From DASPFV01 sp035620975 (GTDB taxonomy: Bacteria > Acidobacteriota > Vicinamibacteria > Vicinamibacterales > 2-12-FULL-66-21), in contig DASPFV010000087.1 in NCBI GenBank assembly GCA_035620975.1, forward strand, positions 1 through 11,563: a stretch of 11,563 nt of DNA, given 5' to 3'. Made by a program: the position numbers and the translations under genes. The notes under the pieces were generated by a model. It worked only from the letters and a program-made list of their open reading frames with translations, made no database searches and had not been told where the DNA came from. Shown piece after piece: positions 1 to 8,400 of this stretch. The number at the start of each line of letters is the position of its first letter. Within the stretch, counting starts at the first letter, position 1.

Positions 1-4
1 TACG

Positions 5-27
5 TCAATGCAAGACCTGACCCCCGG
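5..27. repeat. REP-like intergenic motif beside the permease stop
   Basis: The stretch AATGCAAGACCTGACCCC (7-24), just beyond the permease stop, resembles a short motif I recall as recurrent in intergenic DNA of several GC-rich environmental bacteria, sometimes near REP-associated (Y1 family) transposases. Only one copy is visible and it lies at the window edge, so neither a hairpin partner nor a second copy can be seen. The identification rests on recollection of the motif, not on repetition within this window. Confidence 0.3.
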
Positions 28-28
28 C

Positions 29-2452
29 CTACTCGGCCCGCAGCGCGACCATGGGATCCACGCGCGAGGCGCGGCGGGCAGGAACATAGCCGGCAATCAG
101 CGCCACGACGGTCAGCAGGATGACCATCCCGAGGAACGTGCCGGGATCGCGCGGCGTCACCCCGTACAGGAGGCCGCTGGCGGCGCGCACCAGGACCCAG
201 GACGCCGCGCTGCCGACCGCCATGCCCGCCACCGCGAGCCACAGCGTCTGCCCGATGATCCGCGCCTGCACGTTGCGCGCCGAGGCGCCCAGCGCCATCC
301 GGATCCCGATCTCCTGCGTGCGCTGGCTCACCGAGTACGACACCAGCGCATAGATGCCGAGCGAGGCGAGCACCAGCGCGAACGCCGCGAAGCCGCCGAG
401 CAGCAACACCAGGAAACGCCGGGGCGACACCGACTTGTCGACGATCTGCTGCAGCGTCCGGAAGTCGTTCCGCGGCAGGTTGGCCGCGATCGGCTGCAGC
501 GCCGCGCGCACGGCGCCGGCAAGCTGCGCCGGCGGCAGGCCGGATCGGACGACCAGATCGAGCGACGGCCGTTCCCCGCACTGCCGCATAGGCAGGTACA
601 TCTCGTTGCCGGACGCCTGCTCGAGCGCGAGGTGCCGGACGTCGCCGAGCACGCCGACGACGCGGCGCTCCTTCGCGCACGCGCCGAGCACGTACTTGCC
701 GATGGGATCCTCGCCGGGCCAGAGCGTCCGCGCCATCGTCTCGTTGATCACGATGACCGGCTCCGACGTCGCAGTGTCCGTTGCCGAGATGTCGCGGCCA
801 GCGTGCAGCGGGATGCGCATCGCGGGCGCATACCCTTCGGTCACGAGCCGCACGAAGGCCGTCGGGAATCGCCCGCGCTCGTACGTGACGCCCTTGGCCG
901 GCGCGCCCCAGGTGCGGTTGCGGCCAAGCGGGAGCGCATCCGTGATGCCCGCGCTCTCGACCCCCGGGATCGCATTCACCCGATGCAGCACCTCGTCGAG
1001 ATAGTAATGGCGCTGCTCGCGGCTCTCGTAGCGGCTGTCGGGATCGACGCGAATGGTCGCTGCCTGCGACGCCACGAACCCCATGTCCACCTCGAGCACC
1101 CGGACCAGGCTGCGGATGAGCAGGCCGGCGCCGACGAGCAACACGCAGGCGAAGGCTACCTCCGACACGACCAGCGCGTTCCGTACCCACGTGCGCCGCC
1201 GGCCCTCGGTCGAGCCGCGCGTCGCGTCCTTCAACGCGTTCGTCACGGCTGCGCCTCGAGCCTGGAGCGCAGGCGCGAGACCAAAGACGATTCCTGTCAC
1301 GAACGCCACGGCCAGTGCGAAGCCCAGGGCGGTGCCATCGGTCCGGACCTCGCGCAGCAGCGGAATGCTGATCGCCTCGAGGCTCGCGAGTGCCCGCGTG
1401 CCCGCTACCGCCAGCAGCACGCCCAGGAGGGCGCCGCTGGAGGAGAGGACGATGCCTTCCGTGAGCATCTGCGCGGCGAGACGCCTGCGCCCGGCGCCGA
1501 GCGCCGTACGAATCGCAATCTCCTTCTGCCGCGCCGCCGTCCGCGCGAGCAGGAGGTTCGACAGGTTCGCGCACACAATGAGCAGCACCATCCCGACCGA
1601 ACCGGCCAGGACCCAGACGGCCGGACGGATCCGGCCGCTCACGTGCTCGGTGAGCGGCGCGACGTCCCCCAGGAACCTGTTGCGCCGCGGGTTCTCCCTC
1701 GTGATCTGCTCGCCCAGCGTCCGGATCTCGGCGCGAGAGGCGTCCACGGCGACCCCGGGCTTCAGCCGCCCGATCATCGCCATCGTGTTGCCCCAGCGGT
1801 TGGTTTCCTCGCTCAGCGGAAACGGGAAGTAGAGGTCGAAGTGGCTGCCGGGGGCGAAGACGGACGCGAAATCGAACGATGCCGGCAGCACGCCGACGAC
1901 GGTGTGCGGCTGGTCGTTCAGGATCAACGTCGTCCCGACGATGGCCGGATCGGCGTGGAACCGCCTCAACCAGAGCCCGTGACCCAGCATCACTGCTTTC
2001 GGACCGTTCCAGAGCGTCTCCTCGGCATTGAAGACCCGTCCGAGGTACGGCGCAACGCCCAGGACGTCGAAAAAGTTCTCCGAGACCGGCACGCCGCTGA
2101 GACGCTCCGGCTCGCCGCGGCCGGTCAGGAGGTTGTCACCCACGCCGTAGAACGCGAAGTATCCCGCAATCGCCGAGAGCGTCCGGGTACGCTCCCGCAG
2201 GTCCAGCATGTGTCCCACCTGGGTCGTCTGCCCCGAGAGGCCGCTCGTATTTCCGTTGGTGATCCAGACGAGCTGACCGGGTTCCGCAAAAGGCAGGGGC
2301 CGGAGGATCAGCGTGTGCACGACGCTGAACACGGTGACGCTGGCGCCAATCCCGAGTCCGGTGATCAGGATCGCGAAGGCGGCGAACCCCGCGTCGCGGC
2401 GCAGCGTGCGAAGGGTGTAGCGAAGATCTCGCAGAAAATCGGTGGGCGACAT
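29..2452 (-). CDS. ADOP-type ABC transporter permease (MacB/FtsX family), orphan
   Basis: This 807-aa inner-membrane protein has the duplicated MacB-periplasmic-core plus FtsX layout of acidobacterial 'duplicated orphan permeases'. The first transmembrane segment is at residues about 23-45, followed by a periplasmic core at about 50-275. Three or four membrane segments then lie between about 280 and 447, with the FtsX signature EIAIRTALGAGR at 311-322. A second periplasmic core covers about 455-675, and three more segments lie at about 680-707, 737-757 and 772-792, with the matching signature EIGIRMALGAS at 714-724. It ends in the typical RxxRVDPMVALRAE. MacB-class permeases normally work with an ATPase in export or mechanotransmission; no ATPase gene is visible here, and the substrate is unknown. 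It starts directly at the membrane-proximal helix, without the N-terminal extension some ADOP proteins carry. The ATG lacks a strong Shine-Dalgarno, which fits translation downstream of the small gene 34 bp upstream. Confidence 0.93.
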   Translation of the reverse strand: MSPTDFLRDLRYTLRTLRRDAGFAAFAILITGLGIGASVTVFSVVHTLILRPLPFAEPGQLVWITNGNTSGLSGQTTQVGHMLDLRERTRTLSAIAGYFAFYGVGDNLLTGRGEPERLSGVPVSENFFDVLGVAPYLGRVFNAEETLWNGPKAVMLGHGLWLRRFHADPAIVGTTLILNDQPHTVVGVLPASFDFASVFAPGSHFDLYFPFPLSEETNRWGNTMAMIGRLKPGVAVDASRAEIRTLGEQITRENPRRNRFLGDVAPLTEHVSGRIRPAVWVLAGSVGMVLLIVCANLSNLLLARTAARQKEIAIRTALGAGRRRLAAQMLTEGIVLSSSGALLGVLLAVAGTRALASLEAISIPLLREVRTDGTALGFALAVAFVTGIVFGLAPALQARGAAVTNALKDATRGSTEGRRRTWVRNALVVSEVAFACVLLVGAGLLIRSLVRVLEVDMGFVASQAATIRVDPDSRYESREQRHYYLDEVLHRVNAIPGVESAGITDALPLGRNRTWGAPAKGVTYERGRFPTAFVRLVTEGYAPAMRIPLHAGRDISATDTATSEPVIVINETMARTLWPGEDPIGKYVLGACAKERRVVGVLGDVRHLALEQASGNEMYLPMRQCGERPSLDLVVRSGLPPAQLAGAVRAALQPIAANLPRNDFRTLQQIVDKSVSPRRFLVLLLGGFAAFALVLASLGIYALVSYSVSQRTQEIGIRMALGASARNVQARIIGQTLWLAVAGMAVGSAASWVLVRAASGLLYGVTPRDPGTFLGMVILLTVVALIAGYVPARRASRVDPMVALRAE

Positions 2453-2486
2453 ACCCCGGCTTAGACGGGAGCAAGGCCCGCTTGGT

Positions 2487-2759
2487 TTAGCGCTCGTCCG
2501 GTTTCGGCGACTCGAGAATCCACCCGCCGCGAATCGTTGTCGCGTTGCAGTACGTCTTCACGCAGCGCGGGTCGTTCAGGCAGCCCAGCACGACCCGGCA
2601 CGCCTGGACGGGCGTCTGCTTTTCGCCGGGAGTGACCCGCTCGACGCAGTTGCCGGAGTACCTCGGGTTCGAGAACGTGCAGTCGACCGGAGCACGGCCA
2701 GGAGCCGCCAGCACCGCTGATCCGAGAACCATCAGGCCGACGAGCAGGATGCGGACCAT
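2487..2759 (-). CDS. small secreted six-cysteine protein, unknown function
   Basis: A 90-aa protein that I do not recognise as a named family. Residues 1-19 form a clear Sec signal peptide (MVRILLVGLMVLGSAVLA, cleavage likely near A18/A19). The mature part, about 71 aa, has six cysteines at 27, 38, 54, 60, 66 and 71, an even number that would suit three disulfides outside the cytoplasm. The reading frame extends upstream to an ATG at 2783. I chose the ATG at 2759 because GAGGGAGG lies 6 nt before it and the signal peptide begins there, while the 2783 ATG has no ribosome site. It precedes the permease on the same strand by 34 bp and is probably co-transcribed with it. No lipobox, CxxC or haem-binding motif is seen, so a role as ligand, inhibitor or accessory of the permease would be speculation. 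Confidence 0.75.
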   Translation of the reverse strand: MVRILLVGLMVLGSAVLAAPGRAPVDCTFSNPRYSGNCVERVTPGEKQTPVQACRVVLGCLNDPRCVKTYCNATTIRGGWILESPKPDER

Positions 2760-2829
2760 CACTGGCCTCCCTCGAAGTCGCATCTTAGTACAGAAAGGAC
2801 GTGTCTGACCTGGGATACGCTGAGGCGCG
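2760..2829. promoter_or_regulatory. divergent promoter region between six-cysteine gene and LamG gene
   Basis: These 70 bp separate two genes reading outward, so promoters for both strands should lie here or slightly inside the genes. On the minus strand, TAAGAT just upstream of the small gene's ribosome site is a passable -10, but no good -35 sits at 17 bp from it. On the plus strand, GAGG with a 4-nt spacer precedes the LamG ATG; I see no convincing sigma-70 boxes for it. Overlapping control of the two transcripts is inferred from spacing only. Confidence 0.4.
2766..2773 (-). promoter_or_regulatory. ribosome binding site deciding the start of the six-cysteine protein
   Basis: GAGGGAGG read on the minus strand ends 6 nt before the ATG at 2759. 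It is the strongest Shine-Dalgarno among the genes in this window. It lies downstream of the alternative ATG at 2783, so it selects the shorter, signal-peptide-initiating start. Confidence 0.75.
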
Positions 2830-3750
2830 ATGAGACCTCACACACAACGGCGACCCTGGTGGACCTCTGCCGCGTGCGGCGCGGCGGCGCTCGCCGTGCT
2901 GCTCACCGGCGGCGCCGTCCTTCCGCAGGCATCCGTGCAGGTGTCCCTGCGGGACGCGCTGACCTTCCACGCCTCGTTCGACGGCACGACCGACGCCCAC
3001 GCCACCGGCGACCCGGCGCTGTATTGGGCGCCGTCGCTGAAGGAACGGCAGAACGCCAAGGCCGGCCTGCCGCCGGGCGGAGAGGTCCGGCACGCGCCGG
3101 CGGCGGGGCGCTTCGGCGATGCGCTCCGGTTCACCGCACGGAAATCCCCCATCGTGTTCTTCCGGGCGTTCCGCAACATGCCTTACGAGACGTCCGACTG
3201 GCAGGGCACGGTCTCGTTCTGGCTTCGCGTGGACCCGCAGGCGGAGCTCGAGACCGGGTTCTGCGACCCGGTCCAGATCACCCCGCGCGCGTGGAACGAC
3301 GCCGCGTTCTTCGTCGAGTTCGAAAAGCGCGCGGCCGGAATCCCGTTCAGGCTCGGGATCTACGCGGATCACGACGTGTGGAACCCGACGAAACGGAAGT
3401 TCGAGGACATCCCCGCGGAAGAGCGGCCGCTCGTCACGGTCGCGAATCCCCCGTTCTCGGGCGGCCGCTGGACGCACGTCGCGTTCACGTTCGAGCGCTT
3501 CAACACCGGGAGAGCCGACGGCGTGGCGAGGCTGTACCTCGACGGCGAGCCGCGCGGCACGCTGGGCCCGCGCGAGCAGACGCTCACGTGGGATCCCGGC
3601 GAGGCCATCGTCGCCCTGGGACTCGGCTACATCGGGCTGCTCGACGAGCTCTCGATCTTCCGCCGCGCGCTCGACGCAGCCGAGATACGCGAGGTCTACG
3701 GCCTGAAGACCGGCGTGGCCGGGCTCACAGCCCGCATCGGCGTCCCGTGA
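2830..3750 (+). CDS. secreted LamG/concanavalin A-like fold protein
   Basis: A 306-aa exported protein with one LamG-type (LamG_3, concanavalin A-like lectin/glucanase) jelly roll. A basic start and hydrophobic stretch (AAALAVLLTGGAVL, about 18-31) form a signal peptide, with cleavage likely near A34. The fold covers about 42-291. FHASFDG (46-52) is the first strand, GTVSFWLRV (126-134) a central strand and GRWTHVAFTFERF (212-224) the WxHVAxT strand. RLYLDGEPRG follows at 234-243, and the hallmark end LLDELSIFRRALDAAEIREVYG spans 270-291. These modules bind sugars or proteins, or act as adhesion or substrate-recognition parts; no catalytic residues are evident, so a binding role is more likely than an enzyme. 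Unlike many family members it is a stand-alone module with no partner domain. The start is supported by GAGG 4 nt upstream. Its last codons lie inside the repeat array that fills the following gap. Confidence 0.85.
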   Translation: MRPHTQRRPWWTSAACGAAALAVLLTGGAVLPQASVQVSLRDALTFHASFDGTTDAHATGDPALYWAPSLKERQNAKAGLPPGGEVRHAPAAGRFGDALRFTARKSPIVFFRAFRNMPYETSDWQGTVSFWLRVDPQAELETGFCDPVQITPRAWNDAAFFVEFEKRAAGIPFRLGIYADHDVWNPTKRKFEDIPAEERPLVTVANPPFSGGRWTHVAFTFERFNTGRADGVARLYLDGEPRGTLGPREQTLTWDPGEAIVALGLGYIGLLDELSIFRRALDAAEIREVYGLKTGVAGLTARIGVP

Positions 3751-3870
3751 CAGCTGGATCCGCGTGCGTCCGCGTGCATCCGCGTCCCGTGACCGATGGA
3801 TCCGTGTGAATCCGCGTCCCGTAACCGGTGGCCCCGCGGGATCCGCGTCGTCAATCCGCCGCGGATCCGG
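3741..3870. repeat. imperfect tandem repeat array with 10-bp period between convergent genes
   Basis: The core TCCGCGT (one variant TCCGTGT) starts at 3759, 3769, 3779, 3801, 3811 and 3842, so several copies are exactly 10 bp apart. A longer element, CGTCCCGTGA or CGTCCCGTAA, recurs at 3741, 3783 and 3815. The first copy overlaps the end and TGA stop of the LamG gene. The array occupies essentially the whole 120-bp space between two convergent stop codons and shows no coding character. Similar short degenerate arrays occur, to my recollection, in intergenic DNA of many GC-rich soil and freshwater bacteria. The function is unknown. Confidence 0.7.
3839..3868. terminator. GC-rich hairpin between convergent genes, possible bidirectional terminator
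   Basis: GGATCCGCG at 3839-3847 is perfectly complementary to CGCGGATCC at 3860-3868, with a 12-nt loop, giving a 9-bp stem. It lies between the stops of the LamG gene and the ceramidase-like gene, where a terminator for either strand would sit. No T-run follows on either side, so it is not a classic intrinsic terminator. It may be a structural by-product of the repeat array. Confidence 0.35.
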
Positions 3871-5154
3871 CTAGGGCCGGCCCGGCTTGTCTTTCCACAT
3901 CCCGAGCAGGTCGTACAAGGCGATGAGGTGGCGCTGCATGATCCTCTCTCCCGCGCCGACCTCGATCCGCGTGCTGGCGTCGGCTCCATAGCCGCCGTAC
4001 GCGGCCGACCGCAGATCCGGGATGTAGCCCGGCCAGGTCCCGCCCGCGCTGAGCGTGTACCCGTAGAACAGCGGATGCGGAACGTCCGCCTGCTCCTTCC
4101 ACGTCCGCTGCAGCTTGTGGAACGGCTCGCCGGGAACCGCCGCGATGGCGACTTCACGGCCGACGAGGATCGTCGTGATGCCGACCTCGATCGTCCCGTC
4201 CTTCTCCCAGCGGTCCGCGAACGTGAGCGTCTCGCTGCGGACGTTGATCGGATCGACGACGGGGGCGAGCGGCACGACCGTCGTGCTGGCGCGGAGCACT
4301 TCGGCCGCGAGCAGCTGGCCCATCTTCTCCATCACGCCGAAGTCGTCCTCCTCGCGGCCCGAGCGCCCCTGGAAGAGCGGGTTGATGTCGCCCGCGCCGC
4401 CCTGCACGAACATCACCTGAGTGCCCGGGAGCTCGCGCTCGACGATCGCCTGGAGAACGCCCGGATAGTCAGCCGAGTACTTGCAGCTCGTGCGCCCGAG
4501 CACGACCGGGTGCGCGGCGTAGTGCACGAGCAACGCCCGCGCGCGGCCCTCCGCGTCCTCGACCCTCAGGAGCACCACTTCGGGATCGACCGGGCCGTAC
4601 GGAATCCGCTCGAGGTTGTCGAACACGGCGCGCGCCCGGCCGTCCTCGCGCACGAGCAGGCGGTTGTAGCCCAGTTGCAGTGATCCCCTGCCGATCCCGA
4701 GCCGGGCCGGGAACATGGAACGGGAGGCTTCTTCGATCGCCGCGAAAATCCGCCGCTCGATCCCGGCCAGGTAGGCGCGGGCCTCCTCGCCCGTGGCAGG
4801 CGCGCTGCCGAACGGGAGGAACGCCGGGGCCGAATGCGTGTGCGAGGCCGAGAGCAGCAGCACCGGGATGTCGAGCCTGGCGGCCACCTCGCGGCGCAGG
4901 TTGTCCGACACGAGGCTGCCGAGGTCGGCGGTGACGATGGCCACGCGCGAGCCGCCCGCCTCGAGCACCAGCACCTTCGCGAACAGCGGGTCGTGGGTGC
5001 CGTTGGCCGGGCCGCACTTCCGGTTGGCGTAACCGTACATCGCCATCGACCCGGACGGCGTGATTTCCACGCGGGCGATGCCCGCCTTCAGTTCCGCGGC
5101 GGCGTGCGCGCCTGCCGGCACGCCCAGCAGGAGCAGAAGAAACGCGGCTCTCAT
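3871..5154 (-). CDS. secreted neutral/alkaline ceramidase-family amidohydrolase
   Basis: A 427-aa exported zinc-dependent hydrolase matching the catalytic domain of the neutral/alkaline non-lysosomal ceramidase family. Members cleave N-acyl bonds of ceramide-like lipids, though many bacterial ones are uncharacterised. A signal peptide (FLLLLLGVPAGAHA) ends near residue 18. The core begins with AGIARVEITPSG (24-35). SASHTHSAP (102-110) supplies the paired histidines H105 and H107. HYAAHPVVLG (211-220) supplies the third zinc histidine, GGAGDIN (252-258) is the family's glycine-aspartate motif, and PGEPF (341-345) supplies the conserved glutamate. WPGYIPD (374-380) and YGGYG (386-390) match the conserved C-terminal region. 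At 427 aa it lacks the C-terminal Ig-like domain of the Pseudomonas enzyme, so true ceramidase activity is unproven. The frame extends to a GTG at 5181; I chose the ATG at 5154 for its signal peptide and GAGGGGG site. Confidence 0.88.
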   Translation of the reverse strand: MRAAFLLLLLGVPAGAHAAAELKAGIARVEITPSGSMAMYGYANRKCGPANGTHDPLFAKVLVLEAGGSRVAIVTADLGSLVSDNLRREVAARLDIPVLLLSASHTHSAPAFLPFGSAPATGEEARAYLAGIERRIFAAIEEASRSMFPARLGIGRGSLQLGYNRLLVREDGRARAVFDNLERIPYGPVDPEVVLLRVEDAEGRARALLVHYAAHPVVLGRTSCKYSADYPGVLQAIVERELPGTQVMFVQGGAGDINPLFQGRSGREEDDFGVMEKMGQLLAAEVLRASTTVVPLAPVVDPINVRSETLTFADRWEKDGTIEVGITTILVGREVAIAAVPGEPFHKLQRTWKEQADVPHPLFYGYTLSAGGTWPGYIPDLRSAAYGGYGADASTRIEVGAGERIMQRHLIALYDLLGMWKDKPGRP

Positions 5155-5158
5155 GGAT

Positions 5159-5165
5159 CCCCCTC
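5159..5165 (-). promoter_or_regulatory. ribosome binding site deciding the ceramidase-like start
   Basis: GAGGGGG on the minus strand ends 4 nt before the ATG at 5154 and lies downstream of the GTG at 5181. It therefore favours the shorter protein, which begins directly with a basic residue and a hydrophobic signal sequence. Confidence 0.6.
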
Positions 5166-5247
5166 GATCTACGGCGCTCACTCCGACCAGGGCGGCCGCG
5201 GGTGATTCGTCGGCTCACCGCTCACATCGGCCGCCGTGGATGGCCCA

Positions 5248-5276
5248 AAGCTAATCAACTGCGGAACTCCGGTCAA
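5248..5276 (-). promoter_or_regulatory. candidate sigma-70-like promoter for the ceramidase-like gene
   Basis: On the minus strand TTGACC (5276-5271) matches the -35 consensus at five of six positions. TAGCTT (5253-5248) follows at exactly 17 bp but matches the -10 consensus at only three of six. It would give a leader of roughly 85-90 nt. The rest of the 5155-5362 gap shows no gene or other clear structure. Confidence 0.3.
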
Positions 5277-5367
5277 CCCGACTCGCGCAGCCGTCTTGGC
5301 CGAAGCCGCGACGTAAGACTTCCGAAGAACCTCAGAAGGTAAGTGCGCGCACCCGCGCCGGCGTGAG

Positions 5368-5373
5368 TACAAT
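5368..5373 (+). promoter_or_regulatory. candidate -10 box for the kinase gene
   Basis: TACAAT differs from TATAAT at one base. It lies 43 bp before the GTG at 5417 but downstream of the earlier in-frame GTG at 5363. If it is used, transcription would start near 5380 and the longer protein could not be made. No recognisable -35 lies 16-18 bp upstream. Confidence 0.28.
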
Positions 5374-5405
5374 ACGCGCCGGACCCCCGACCTTCCACTC
5401 CACAA

Positions 5406-5414
5406 AAGGGGGAG
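5406..5414 (+). promoter_or_regulatory. ribosome binding site deciding the kinase start
   Basis: AAGGGGGAG contains an AAGGGGG match to the Shine-Dalgarno core that ends 4 nt before the GTG at 5417. The alternative ATG at 5426 would be 13 nt from the core, and the GTG at 5363 has no comparable site. Confidence 0.5.
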
Positions 5415-5416
5415 CC

Positions 5417-8400
5417 GTGGCTCCAATGGTGTGCATCCGCTGCAACGTCGCGCTGCCACCGGACAGCCTGGAGGGCCTTTGTCCTCCATGCCTAATGGCC
5501 CTGGCCCTGCGCGCGGCCCCCGATGGTGCGCCTCGCAGCACCGCGCCGGACGCGACCGGCAGTGCGGCACCTCCTCCTGAACGCATCGGACCCTATCAGC
5601 TGCTGCGGCCCATCGGGGAAGGCGGCATGGGCGTCGTCCATCTTGCCGAACAGCACGAACCGCTCCGACGGCAGGTCGCCATCAAAGTGATCAAGCCGGG
5701 GATGGACACCGCATCCGTGATCGCGCGGTTCGACGCGGAGCGCCGGGCGCTCGCCCTGATGGACCATCCCTCGATCGCCCGGGTTTACGACGCCGGGTCG
5801 ACCCGGGATGGCCGCCCCTACTTCGTCATGGAGTACGTCGCGGGCTTGCCCGTGACCGCGTACTGCGATCGCCATCGGCTCGGTACCCACGAGCGCATCG
5901 CGCTGTTCATCCAGGTCTGCGGTGCCGTGCAGCACGCCCACCAGAAAGGCATCATCCATCGCGACCTCAAGCCGTCCAACGTGCTCGTGGCAGACGTGGA
6001 TGACCAGCCGCTGCCGAAGATCATCGATTTCGGCATCGCGAAGGCCACGCTGCAGCCGCTGGGCGATCGCACGATGTTCACCGAGGCGGGCGTGCTCGTC
6101 GGAACGCCGGAGTACATGAGTCCGGAGCAGGCGGACCCGGCCGCGGTCGACGTGGACACCTGCAGCGACGTCTACTCGCTCGGCGTGCTGCTCTACGAGC
6201 TGCTGGCGGGCATGTTGCCGTTCGAGCGCACGCGTGGACCGCGCGCGGCCCCGGACGGGATCCGGCGCACGCTTCACGAAGACGATCCGCTCCGGCCGAG
6301 CACGCGGCTCACCGTCCTGGGCGCCGGGGCGGCCGAAATCGCGAGCCGTCGAAGGACGACCGTGAGTGGGCTTCGGCGGGAGCTGCGGGGCGACCTCGAC
6401 TGGATCACCCTGAAGGCGCTGGAGAAGGAACGGCGCCGGCGCTATGCGTCGGTGTCCGAGCTTGCGGCTGACCTGACGCGCCACCTCGAACACGAGCCGG
6501 TGACGGCACGGCCGCCGACCCTCGGCTATCGCATCGGGAAGCTCGCACGCAAGCATCGGGCGATGGCCGCCGGTGCGGCCGCCGTCCTGGTCACGCTCTG
6601 CGCCGGCCTGGCCGCCACGACGGCGATGTACTTCCGCGCGGAACGGGCGAGGACGGCGGCGCAGACGCAGGAGCAGGAAGCCGTTCGTCAGGCCTACGCC
6701 GCGAACCTGAACGTCGCGGAGCTCCTGCTGCGCGAATCCTATGCCGCCGCCGCACGGGAGCGGCTCTTTCGATGTTCGCCGGCGGTTCGGGGCTGGGAAT
6801 GGCATTACCTGTTTCACAGGACGGACTCGAGCGCTGCACGCATCAACGCGAAGTCGATCGGCAGCTATTACGGGCAGCTGCGCTACCCGTCCGAAAGACT
6901 GGCGCTGGCGTTCAGCCCCGACGGTACACGCCTCAGCAGGGCGATGGCGTTCACGGTCCACGAATGGGACGCCGCGACACTGAGCCCTCTTCGAGCCGAG
7001 TGGGCGCTCGGCCAGGTGCTCGCGGTGAGCGCGGACGGTGCCCGGATCCTGTCGGCTCCGATGTGGGACGCCGGCAACGAGCTGCGGCTGGTTGACGCCC
7101 AGACCCGGACGGTCGTGCGGCGTTTCACGGGCCACGAGGCACCAGTGATGGTCGCGGCATTCGGCCCGGACGGCCGGACGGCGGCATCGGGGTCGCAGGA
7201 CCGCACCGTGCGAATCTGGGATCTCGTCGCGGGCCGGCAAGTCGCCAGACTCGCCGGGCACACGGACAGCGTGCGCAGCGTCCGTTTCAGTCCCGATGGC
7301 CGCTGGCTGGCCTCGTTCTCAGGGGATGGCACGATCCGTATCTGGGATCGCCTGGCCGCGCGGCTGGCGAAAACGCTGGAAGGCCAGCCCGGGGCCCTCT
7401 ATGCGATGGAGTTCAGCCCTGACAGCCGGACGCTCGTGTCGGGATCCGCCGAGGCCGTCATGCTTTGGGATGTCGAGAGCGGGACTCACCGGCGTACGCT
7501 CGGCGGATCCCACCATGCACGCCTTCAGGGAGCCTCCGCCGTCGCGTTCAACCCTGACGGTACCGTCATCGCCACTGGTGCGATGGCAGTGCGCTTCTGG
7601 GACTCGGCGACAGGAGACCTGATCGCGTCACTGCCGAGCATTCCGGCCGGCGTGACGTCCCTGACGTTCAGCCCCGACGGCCGCCGGCTCGTTTCTGGCA
7701 CACGGCGTGGCGAAGGCCTGGTCTGGGACGCGCGGACTTTCGGCGAGACCGTCCTGTATCGGAGCGGTGAGCACATCAGCGCAGGCGCGCTCAGCGCCGA
7801 CGGCTCGCGGATGGTCGTCGCCCACGGACGCACGATCGTCGTCCTCGACACTGAAGGGCACGGGACCAGACGTGCCTGGCAGGTGGATGCGCCGATCGAG
7901 GTGCTCGCCCTCTCGCCCGATGGACAGCGCCTGGCATCGGGATCGGCGGATCGCGTGCTGCGGGTGTGGGATCTGTCGACTGGCCAGGAGGTCGCCGGCT
8001 TTGCGGGGCACTCGAACCGGATCACGTCGCTCGACTGGAGCCGGGACGGCAACCGCCTCGTGTCCGGCTCTATGGACCGCACGGGGAGAGTCTGGGAGGT
8101 CGACACGAGGCGTGCCGTCGCCGTGGTCACGATGCAGGATCCGGTGCGCGCCGTCCGTTACAGTCCGGATGACCGCTGGATAGCGGTCGGTTCGGGGAGC
8201 AATCTGGCGTCTCAGGGCGAGCCTCTGCAACTGCTCGACGGCCGGACGGCCGAGCCGCTGGCGGCACTGCCGCTGCCGCCCGGCCAATCCGTCTCGTCGG
8301 TGGCTTTCAGTCCGGACGGAAGCCGCCTGGCTGCGAGCGCCGCGACCGGTGCGTTCGTCTGGGACGTCAAGGCTCGGGCTCGTCTCGCGTTCCTGAAGAG

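Noticed and set aside
8..2464. Open frame of 818 codons on the plus strand opposite the permease
   Set aside because: It is rich in Arg, His, Pro, Gln and Asp with no hydrophobic core or domain, as expected for the shadow of a GC-rich gene. The minus-strand frame has full ADOP permease motifs.
2757..2783. Longer 98-aa start of the six-cysteine protein at 2783
   Set aside because: It has no ribosome site and would put eight extra residues before the signal peptide; the strong GAGGGAGG serves the ATG at 2759.
2785..3477. Minus-strand 230-codon frame opposite the LamG gene
   Set aside because: It is arginine-rich with no fold signature, and it covers the divergent promoter region; the LamG protein on the other strand is clear.
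3741..3870. CRISPR array
   Set aside because: The repeat cores are 7-10 bp and degenerate, there are no uniform unique spacers, and no cas gene is present.
5155..5181. Longer start (GTG at 5181) of the ceramidase-like protein
   Set aside because: The ATG at 5154 has GAGGGGG 4 nt upstream and begins directly with a signal peptide.
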